From contig PMFP01000115.1 of NCBI GenBank assembly GCA_003155175.1, positions 1 through 10,053 of the forward strand: a stretch of 10,053 bases of DNA. Reading direction: 5' to 3'. Position numbers and translations under genes: made by a program. This DNA is from Vulcanimicrobiota bacterium (GTDB lineage Bacteria; Vulcanimicrobiota; Vulcanimicrobiia; Vulcanimicrobiales; Vulcanimicrobiaceae). Under the pieces are notes generated by a model. That model was given only the letters and a program-made list of their open reading frames with translations, did no database searches and was not told the origin of the DNA. This document shows positions 4,878 through 10,053 of this stretch, piece by piece; the stretch's first letter is position 1, and each line of letters opens with the position of its first letter.

Positions 4878-7724
4878 ATGAAAGAGATTCGTCGCACCGC
4901 CTTACTCGAGCGGGTCCGTGGCCGAGATCCCCGGCTGATTCGCATTACGGCCCCAGCGGGATATGGAAAATCCATGCTGGCCTCTGAGATTTCCGAAGGC
5001 TACGACCGCGTTGCCGTCTGCGACTGCCTTGGGGCGACCGAGCCGATCGACGTAGCGAAGCGGCTTCTGACGGCGATCGCCGCCTGGAAAGGCGACGAGG
5101 CAACGACGATCATGATGGGAGCCGCCTGTTCCGACAACGACGTCGCCGCCTGGACGCGCCTGGCAGTCGAACTCTGGCACGATGAGACGCGCCCCGCGCT
5201 CCTCGTCATCGAGAACCTTGAGTCGCTGGTGGGCGACGTGGCGCTGCGCTCGCCGGTCGAGACGCTGCTGGGGCGCCCGCACGGGAGCGCGACGGTCGTG
5301 ATCTGCGCGCGGGAAGCCGTCTCTTTGCGCACGGGGCGCTTTGCCTCTCCGGAGACGGCGCTCGCAATCGGATACGAGGACCTTCGGTTTTCGGAAGAGG
5401 AAGTCGCCGTCATTTTGGGCGAGAACGCCGCCGCCGCTGCGGCCGTCACCGAATTGACGAACGGATGGCCGATGGTGGTTCAGCTCGCGGCGCGCCTTCC
5501 CGCCGGGACGCCCCTCGCGCATCTCTCGCAGGTCGCGTCGTCACACGTCTTCGCCGAGCTTTACACGTACTTGGCGGACGAAGTCATCGCAACGCTGCGG
5601 CCCCAGCTGCGCTCGCTTCTCGAGGCGATCGCGGCCGTTCCGGATGCGACGGCCGCCGACCTCAAACGCTTGCAGATCGTGGACGACGTCGAGAGCCTGC
5701 TGGCCGAATTGACGTCGGTTGCGCCGTTTATCCGGCGCGAGGCCGACGGAGTGATTCGCGTGCATCCGCTCATGCAGCCCGCGCTCGAGCCGAGCGCTCC
5801 GCGGCGCGACGATCTGAGGCGATCGCTGGCGGAGCGAGCGAAGGCCGATGGCGATACGCTGCGAGCGGCCGGCCTGTTTCTTTTGCTGGGCGATCCCGAC
5901 GCGTGCGCGTGCGCGCTGGAAGCCGACCCGCTCGCCGCCTCACCGACGCCGGACATGATGGACATGGCGCTGGCGCTGGATGAGGAGACGCTTCGCCGTC
6001 ATCCGCTGCTTTGGTGCGCGGTGGTGATCACGGCGCGCGGGCTGGGATACGACAAACAAGAGTGGCTGAACCAGGCGGACGCGATCTGGCGTTCGCTTCG
6101 AGGCGACGAGCCGCTCGGCTACCGAACGACCGCGTACTTTACGCTCGCGAACGCATATATGAATATGGGCCGCTTCGACGAGGGGCTGCGCTTGGGAGAT
6201 GAGTTCGCGGCGTCCTTGAACGCAGAAGAGCTCGGAGCTATGCGGCCGGTTATCGAACTCTGGGTGAGCTGCTACAACGGCGTCGCGGACCGAGCCGTGG
6301 ATCTCGCGGAAGTCGAGCGCGTCTGCGCTCCAGCATTGGCTTCGAACTTGCTGCGAGCCCTCTGGACGTACGAGATCGCGGCGCGCGTGCATCGTGTGAA
6401 CGGCGCCCGGGCGGAGGAGCGCGCGGCGCTCGAAACGTCGGTGCAACTCGGTCTAAGCACGCGCTTGCCGATTCCCGCGTGCGCTGCCGCCATGGACGCG
6501 GCATTTGGCGCTTGGTTCGCGGGCGAGGACGCGCTAGCGATGCGTTATGCAGGCATTGTGGAAGATAACATGGTTCCGTCAGTCCAAGACGGCTGCGTGC
6601 TGATGGTTCACGCGCTAAACGAGCGTTTCGATCTCGTCAAGCCGATGAATGCCAAGAACAAGGTGCGCGCTTACACGTTTACGATCGCCGCGGGGACCGT
6701 GCCGGACCCAACCCGGGCGATGCAATTCGCGCTGCAGGCCGTCGCGGCCGCGGATCAGAGCAACCAGCCGTTCGCGCGAATTGCCGCGAGGGTCGCGCTC
6801 TCGTGCGCGCAACCGGAGCGCTCCCACGAGTGGCTCGCCGAGGCCGTCGAGATTTCGAAAGCGACGGATGCGCAACGGCTAAAACGTGACACCAAGCTCG
6901 TCGCTCGCGGCGATGCGACGGGCACGATGTTTGCAACGTTGATATCGCGCTTCAAGTGCAAAGAGTCCCCTGCGCCTAGCCGTGAAGCGCTAAAGTTCCA
7001 TATCATGTCGGGCATACTCGAACGCCCGGAGGGCGCGGTCACGTTGACCGGACGCGAGCTCGAGGTCATGGCGTTCCTCTCCCTGCGGCCGGGGCCGGCC
7101 ACCAGCGACGAGATCGCCGATGCGGTCTGGGGAGAAAGCCATAATGGCGACGCGCAGACGTCGCTGAAAGTTTATATCTCCCGGTTACGTAAGCGCCTGG
7201 GACGATACACGTCCATCCGGTCCAGCGCGCACGGATACGCGATCGACGGCGCGATCGAGGTGGATCTCGTTGCCGTCGACGGCGTGCTCCGAAACATTCG
7301 CCACGCGGTCCGCGCGGGCGCGTGCGACGGCGCCGAGCTACAAACGCTGTTGTGGTGGTTCAAGCGATTGCACGCGGGACCGGTCGGCGACCTTCGCGGC
7401 CGTTCGTGGCTCACGGCGCGCCTCGCCGCCATCGAACGCGAAGTCGAAGAGCTCGCGCTTCTCGTGGCACGTGAAGCGTTGAAGACGGGGAACTATAAAG
7501 ATGCCGCCCGCATCGCGGCGGACATTATCTCCATAGACGCCTGCGACGAATATGCAACGGAAATCCTCATGCGAGCTCATGCTGCCCTGGGCGAGATGAG
7601 TGCGGCACGTAGGGTGCTAAAGACTTACGAAAGAGCGCTTGAAGATGAGGTAGGAGTCAGGCCCTCTTCGGATCTCTATTCGATCCTCGATACTACCGAG
7701 GGCCGGACGTCGGCGTTAACGTAA
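4878..7724 (+). CDS. STAND ATPase (MalT-like) fused to C-terminal winged helix and BTA domain; transcriptional regulator
   Basis: A 948-residue cytoplasmic regulator. The ATG at 4878 is chosen because GGAG lies 8 nt upstream; a GTG at 4869 would have no spaced ribosome site. Residues 25-32 are the Walker A motif APAGYGKS, close to the N-terminus. A Walker B-like strand LLVIEN ends near Glu112. The stretch SATVVICAREAV ... LRFSEEEVAVIL ... LTNGWPMVVQLAA is typical of MalT-type STAND ATPases. A long helical TPR-like region (about 310-690) follows. The C-terminus holds an OmpR-like winged helix (LTGRELEV from 723, recognition helix about 762-775, HGYAI wing) and a full BTA domain to about 935 (ALEDEVGVRPS). 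MalT itself ends in a LuxR-type helix-turn-helix; here that is replaced by the wHTH-BTA pair. An effector bound by the sensor helices probably triggers ATP-dependent oligomerisation and DNA binding (inference from the family). It is divergent from a small regulator with the same DNA-binding module. Confidence 0.9.
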   Translation: MKEIRRTALLERVRGRDPRLIRITAPAGYGKSMLASEISEGYDRVAVCDCLGATEPIDVAKRLLTAIAAWKGDEATTIMMGAACSDNDVAAWTRLAVELWHDETRPALLVIENLESLVGDVALRSPVETLLGRPHGSATVVICAREAVSLRTGRFASPETALAIGYEDLRFSEEEVAVILGENAAAAAAVTELTNGWPMVVQLAARLPAGTPLAHLSQVASSHVFAELYTYLADEVIATLRPQLRSLLEAIAAVPDATAADLKRLQIVDDVESLLAELTSVAPFIRREADGVIRVHPLMQPALEPSAPRRDDLRRSLAERAKADGDTLRAAGLFLLLGDPDACACALEADPLAASPTPDMMDMALALDEETLRRHPLLWCAVVITARGLGYDKQEWLNQADAIWRSLRGDEPLGYRTTAYFTLANAYMNMGRFDEGLRLGDEFAASLNAEELGAMRPVIELWVSCYNGVADRAVDLAEVERVCAPALASNLLRALWTYEIAARVHRVNGARAEERAALETSVQLGLSTRLPIPACAAAMDAAFGAWFAGEDALAMRYAGIVEDNMVPSVQDGCVLMVHALNERFDLVKPMNAKNKVRAYTFTIAAGTVPDPTRAMQFALQAVAAADQSNQPFARIAARVALSCAQPERSHEWLAEAVEISKATDAQRLKRDTKLVARGDATGTMFATLISRFKCKESPAPSREALKFHIMSGILERPEGAVTLTGRELEVMAFLSLRPGPATSDEIADAVWGESHNGDAQTSLKVYISRLRKRLGRYTSIRSSAHGYAIDGAIEVDLVAVDGVLRNIRHAVRAGACDGAELQTLLWWFKRLHAGPVGDLRGRSWLTARLAAIEREVEELALLVAREALKTGNYKDAARIAADIISIDACDEYATEILMRAHAALGEMSAARRVLKTYERALEDEVGVRPSSDLYSILDTTEGRTSALT

Positions 7725-7745
7725 GCGGCTCTCGGTGTACACGCC

Positions 7746-7781
7746 TTTTTAAAAAGTCTCGCCGCATCAGCGGCGAGACTT
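7746..7781 (-). terminator. Rho-independent terminator of tRNA-Val(GAC)
   Basis: A perfect 12-bp stem, AAGTCTCGCCGC with GCGGCGAGACTT, around a 4-nt loop (7754-7781). Read on the minus strand it runs into TTTTT (7755-7751) and then AAAAA, so it ends transcription of the tRNA 6 nt after the encoded CCA. It has no T-run in the plus direction, so it does not clearly serve the convergent STAND regulator gene. Confidence 0.88.
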
Positions 7782-7786
7782 CGAAG

Positions 7787-7861
7787 TGGTGGGCGGTATA
7801 AGGATTGAACTTATGACCTCTTCCGTGTCAAGGAAGCGCTCTCCCACTGAGCTAACCGCCC
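7787..7861 (-). tRNA. tRNA-Val (anticodon GAC)
   Basis: A full cloverleaf with encoded CCA, 75 nt. The acceptor stem GGGCGGT pairs with ACCGCCC, followed by discriminator A and CCA. D-arm GCTC/GAGC; anticodon stem CTTCC/GGAAG with loop TTGACAC, so anticodon GAC reads GUC and GUU valine codons. The T-arm ATAAG-TTCAATC-CTTAT is unusually AT-rich for this GC-rich window. Without CCA the gene ends at 7790. It has its own promoter and terminator. Confidence 0.95.
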
Positions 7862-7898
7862 GTATGCCCGTGCCGCCGTCGGCAGCAAGGACCCGCGC

Positions 7899-7927
7899 AG
7901 TATAACAAAGGCCTACCGGCGCGTCAA
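7899..7927 (-). promoter_or_regulatory. Sigma-70-type promoter of tRNA-Val(GAC)
   Basis: On the minus strand TTGACG (7927-7922), a 17-bp spacer, then TATACT (7904-7899). This is the best housekeeping promoter in the window. The start would fall near 7892, giving a leader of about 30 nt before the tRNA. Confidence 0.82.
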
Positions 7928-7928
7928 A

Positions 7929-7941
7929 CGGCTTTTCGCCG
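7929..7941 (-). terminator. Weak hairpin after the TPR gene
   Basis: CGGC-GAAAA-GCCG followed by only TTT on the minus strand, 8 bp after the TPR gene's stop codon and directly next to the -35 of the tRNA promoter. It may be a weak terminator; the stem is only 4 bp. Confidence 0.3.
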
Positions 7942-7949
7942 ATTGGGCC

Positions 7950-9365
7950 TTACAAATCCTCGACGCGCATGAACGACGAGTCGCCGCCTTGGTCCGCGAG
8001 TTGCGCCTGCGTGGTTGCCGCTTCGGCCGTGTGGCCCTCGCGCGCGAGGGCCGTGGCTAGCCCAAATAGCGCCCATGGATCGTTAGGATAGCGCGCCAGG
8101 GCCGTGCGGAAGGCTTGCTCGGCGCTTTGAGGGTTTCCCGAGCGCAACTCGAGGCCTCCGATCATTTCCTCGGCGGGAGGGATTGGAACGATCTCGCTCA
8201 CGAATGCGTCGTGCTGGTCGCGTTCGAGCGCTTCGAGTTTTGCGCGTGCTTCCGTCGTGTTGCCGTGGGCTTCGGCCAAGCGCGCGGCGAGCGCGAGATC
8301 CGGGCCGGCCGGATCGAGCTGCGCGACAATGGCGTTCGCGTCCGCAACGTGACCCAGCCGCACGGCCGCCACTGCGCGCAAGCGGAGGGCCGCCTTTGAA
8401 GCTGCGGTCGCGTCGTAGGCTTCCTGATCGTGCCCGTAGCGCAGCATCGTCCCGATCTCGATCGCATTGCCCAGCGACGGGACGAGGGAGTCGAGGCGCT
8501 TGGCCCAGGTGAGCGCCGACGCATAGTCTAGGCGCATCGCCGCGGCCGAGTAACCGACGTCGACGTCGTGCTCTTCGTAGTACTTGCGGTGCGGATCGTC
8601 GGCCGGAAGCTGCGAGACTAGCGCGTACGCGCGTTGGCTCGATACGAGAGCGTGGGTATAGTCGCCGGTTTCGATCCAGAAGTGGGCCGGCATGTGCGCG
8701 AGATGCTCGGCGGCGGGCTCGTAGCTGCCGTCGTCGAGATCCTGAGCGCATGCCAGGGCCGGCGATCGATCGGGCGCGGCGTCGTAGAGATGGATGCAGA
8801 GGTGGTCGGCCATGACCTGCGTCGAATCGCGCGCCAGCACGCCTTGCACGAGGCCAAGGGCCTGCGCGCTGTCCTGGCTTGCGGGGCGGCCAGCGCGCCA
8901 CTGGTGTCCGCCGGTCTCCAACAGTGCCTCGGCCGCGAGGACCTGCGCGTCGTCGTCCTCAGGATAGCGCTCCGCCAGAGCGATCATCGCGCGGCGATAC
9001 GCCTGTGCGTCTTGCGGTGCGTCGTTCGGCCACGACCCTTCGTAGCGCTTGGCGATCGCATCGATGTACGCACGCTCCTGGTCGGAAACGTTCGCCCGGA
9101 GATTCATCGCCGTAGCGATCGCCGCTTTCCCTTCAGCAAACCGCGCTTGATTCAAGGGACGATTGAGATCGGGCCCGACCGCGAGCGCCTCGCCCGCATA
9201 CGCCATCGCGAAACGGGGGTCCGCATTCGTCGCGTCCGCGAAGGCCGAGTAGGCCGCGTCGCCGTTGTAGGCATAGACCAGAAACATGCCGCGCGCAAAA
9301 TCGTCGCGGGCTTGAACGCTCGACGTCGAAAGCGTGAAGTGCAGCGCGAGCGCCGCGATCGTCAT
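7950..9365 (-). CDS. TPR-repeat protein of unknown function
   Basis: A 471-residue protein made almost wholly of helical tetratricopeptide-type repeats. Near the N-terminus, ARGMFLVYAYNGDAAYSAF followed by DPRFAMAYAGEALAVGPDLN resembles a TPR family with DPxxAMAxWGxALxxG signatures; the middle has HMPAHFWIETGDYTHAL, another hallmark of that family. C-terminal TPR units include GNPQSAEQAFRTALARYPND and PWALFGLATALAREG. The ATG at 9365 is chosen because the thioesterase upstream stops at 9368, leaving TAG-AC-ATG; no clear Shine-Dalgarno is seen, so translation is probably coupled. The same frame stays open far upstream, but that part only shadows the thioesterase. The first 19 residues (MTIAALALHFTLSTSSVQA) look like a weak signal peptide without basic residues, so the location is uncertain. 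No catalytic motif is recognised; protein-protein interaction is the likely role. Confidence 0.83.
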   Translation of the reverse strand: MTIAALALHFTLSTSSVQARDDFARGMFLVYAYNGDAAYSAFADATNADPRFAMAYAGEALAVGPDLNRPLNQARFAEGKAAIATAMNLRANVSDQERAYIDAIAKRYEGSWPNDAPQDAQAYRRAMIALAERYPEDDDAQVLAAEALLETGGHQWRAGRPASQDSAQALGLVQGVLARDSTQVMADHLCIHLYDAAPDRSPALACAQDLDDGSYEPAAEHLAHMPAHFWIETGDYTHALVSSQRAYALVSQLPADDPHRKYYEEHDVDVGYSAAAMRLDYASALTWAKRLDSLVPSLGNAIEIGTMLRYGHDQEAYDATAASKAALRLRAVAAVRLGHVADANAIVAQLDPAGPDLALAARLAEAHGNTTEARAKLEALERDQHDAFVSEIVPIPPAEEMIGGLELRSGNPQSAEQAFRTALARYPNDPWALFGLATALAREGHTAEAATTQAQLADQGGDSSFMRVEDL

Positions 9366-9367
9366 GT

Positions 9368-9799
9368 CTAACGGAATTCTTGCTGCGGGCCGCTTTCGAA
9401 CGCCGCGATTGCGTCGCGCCACGCCTGCGAAACCGGAATCGTCACCTGCTTCGAAAAATCGAACGCGACCATCGTAGTGATGCCGTGCGCCGCGCGGCGG
9501 TCGTGGGTCTCGCTCCACACGGTGTACTCGATGTCGAACGACTTGTGTCCGATGCGGGGGATGCGGCATCCGACGACGATGAGTTCGCGATAGACGATCT
9601 GGCGTTCGTAGGTGAAGCTGATGGTCGCCTGAATGATGCCGTGGTCGCCGTTGATCTGGCCTCCCATGACCCGCGCAAAATACTCGGACCGGAGCGCCTC
9701 GGCCCAGCGCAGGTAGGCCACGTTGTTCACGTGCTGCATCATATCTATGTCGGCGAACGGCACGGTAAACCGCGAGAAGAGCGGATATCCTTCGAGCAT
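9368..9799 (-). CDS. Hotdog-fold acyl-CoA thioesterase (4HBT/YbgC-like)
   Basis: A 143-residue cytoplasmic enzyme that most likely hydrolyses an acyl-CoA thioester. FADIDMMQHVNNVAYLRWAE (residues 15-34) is the active-site strand and central helix of the 4HBT family; Asp19 aligns with catalytic Asp17 of Pseudomonas 4-hydroxybenzoyl-CoA thioesterase. The rest (ISFTYERQIVYRELIVVGCR ... FDIEYTVW) gives the expected beta-strands, and the length is normal for the family. I prefer the ATG at 9799, with GGGG 5 nt upstream, over a TTG at 9829 that would add 10 residues. It is the first gene of a two-gene unit with the TPR protein, 2 bp apart. The substrate cannot be told from sequence. It starts about 80 bp from the divergent tRNA-Val gene. 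Confidence 0.9.
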   Translation of the reverse strand: MLEGYPLFSRFTVPFADIDMMQHVNNVAYLRWAEALRSEYFARVMGGQINGDHGIIQATISFTYERQIVYRELIVVGCRIPRIGHKSFDIEYTVWSETHDRRAAHGITTMVAFDFSKQVTIPVSQAWRDAIAAFESGPQQEFR

Positions 9800-9822
9800 G
9801 TTTGCCCCTTCGACCCAAGCGG

Positions 9823-9852
9823 TGGACAACCCGGGGAGCGGTAGGGTAAAGT
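9823..9852 (+). promoter_or_regulatory. Possible promoter of tRNA-Val(CAC)
   Basis: TGGACA (9823-9828), an 18-bp spacer and TAAAGT (9847-9852) on the plus strand, ending 27 bp before the tRNA. It is weaker than the promoter of the GAC tRNA. It overlaps the upstream region of the divergent thioesterase gene, for which I see no convincing promoter. Confidence 0.42.
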
Positions 9853-9879
9853 AGGTCCTTGTCCAAGGTGGCCGAGCGC

Positions 9880-9954
9880 GGGCGCGTAGCTCAGTGGGAG
9901 AGCATCCGCTTCACACGCGGGGGGTCGTTGGTTCAATCCCAACCGTGCCCACCA
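9880..9954 (+). tRNA. tRNA-Val (anticodon CAC)
   Basis: A full cloverleaf with encoded CCA, 75 nt. Acceptor GGGCGCG pairs with CGTGCCC (one G-T), discriminator A, then CCA. D-arm GCTC/GAGC; anticodon stem TCCGC/GCGGG with loop TTCACAC, so anticodon CAC reads GUG. T-arm GTTGG-TTCAATC-CCAAC. It shares its D-arm with tRNA-Val(GAC), but the acceptor differs at several positions. The next tRNA begins 74 bp later on the same strand, probably in one transcript. Confidence 0.95.
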
Positions 9955-9997
9955 TCCCTGGACGTACTGTGCCGAAACGCGGCGCAGGTGCCAGCTT

Positions 9998-10022
9998 CGG
10001 CGACTGCCAAATAGCGTCGCCG
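9998..10022 (+). other. Inverted repeat between two tRNA genes
   Basis: CGGCGAC and GTCGCCG form a perfect 7-bp stem with an 11-nt loop, just before the last tRNA. No T-run follows, so it is not an intrinsic terminator. It may be a processing hairpin in a tRNA precursor; low certainty. Confidence 0.3.
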
Positions 10023-10028
10023 GCGCAT

Positions 10029-10053
10029 GGCGCTGTAGCTCAGTTGGTTAGAG
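10029..10053 (+). tRNA. Partial tRNA (5' 25 nt), identity not readable
   Basis: GGCGCTG then TA, GCTC, AGTTGGTTA and GAG: acceptor 5' strand, the conserved T8 and A9 spacer and most of a D-arm. The anticodon lies beyond the window edge, so the amino acid cannot be assigned. Confidence 0.85.

Noticed and set aside
8634..9371. 245-codon plus-strand open frame opposite the TPR gene
   Set aside because: Arg/Val-rich composition with no recognisable domain; a GC-rich shadow of the minus-strand TPR gene, which has clear motifs.
9366..9866. N-terminal extension of the TPR frame (to 638 codons)
   Set aside because: The extra 167 residues are Arg/His-rich and overlap the thioesterase gene in another frame on the same strand; the start at 9365, 2 bp after the thioesterase stop, is far more sensible.

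Overview
The window is GC-rich, densely coded bacterial DNA. Vgb-like propeller lipoproteins, a MalT-type STAND ATPase fused to an OmpR-like/BTA regulator, and a second small BTA regulator fit an uncultivated, soil-type lineage such as Candidatus Eremiobacterota (WPS-2). That placement is an inference from gene content recalled for such genomes; no marker gene is present to prove it.

Left part (1-3960, minus strand): two tandem, closely related secreted lipoproteins. Each has a lipobox signal peptide, an Ig-like N-terminal region, a seven-bladed beta-propeller of the virginiamycin B lyase (Vgb) type and an Ig-like C-terminal domain. The downstream copy runs off the left edge. The terminal domains of the two proteins are nearly the same, while the propeller blades have diverged. 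Neither keeps the histidines recalled as catalytic in Vgb.

Middle (4068-7724): a small 211-residue OmpR-like/BTA regulator (minus strand) is divergent from a large 948-residue STAND ATPase regulator (plus strand) that ends in the same kind of DNA-binding/BTA module. Two near-identical 17-bp elements, TTAACCG(G/C)TTTGTAACC on the minus strand, each hold two TAACC half-sites 11 bp apart and each lie exactly 9 bp upstream of a plausible -10 box. One faces the small regulator gene, whose mRNA would then be leaderless. The other faces the lipoprotein pair and is buried in the last codons of the regulator gene. The simplest reading is a compact circuit in which the BTA regulator (or its large divergent relative) controls itself and the two lipoproteins. 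The intergenic leader of the large regulator holds three successive inverted repeats.

Right part (7746-10053): a tRNA-Val(GAC) gene (minus) with a strong promoter and an intrinsic terminator; a two-gene unit (minus) of a hotdog-fold acyl-CoA thioesterase followed 2 bp later by a TPR-repeat protein; then on the plus strand tRNA-Val(CAC) and the first 25 bases of another tRNA, cut by the window edge. No stretch over 300 bases lacks a gene.
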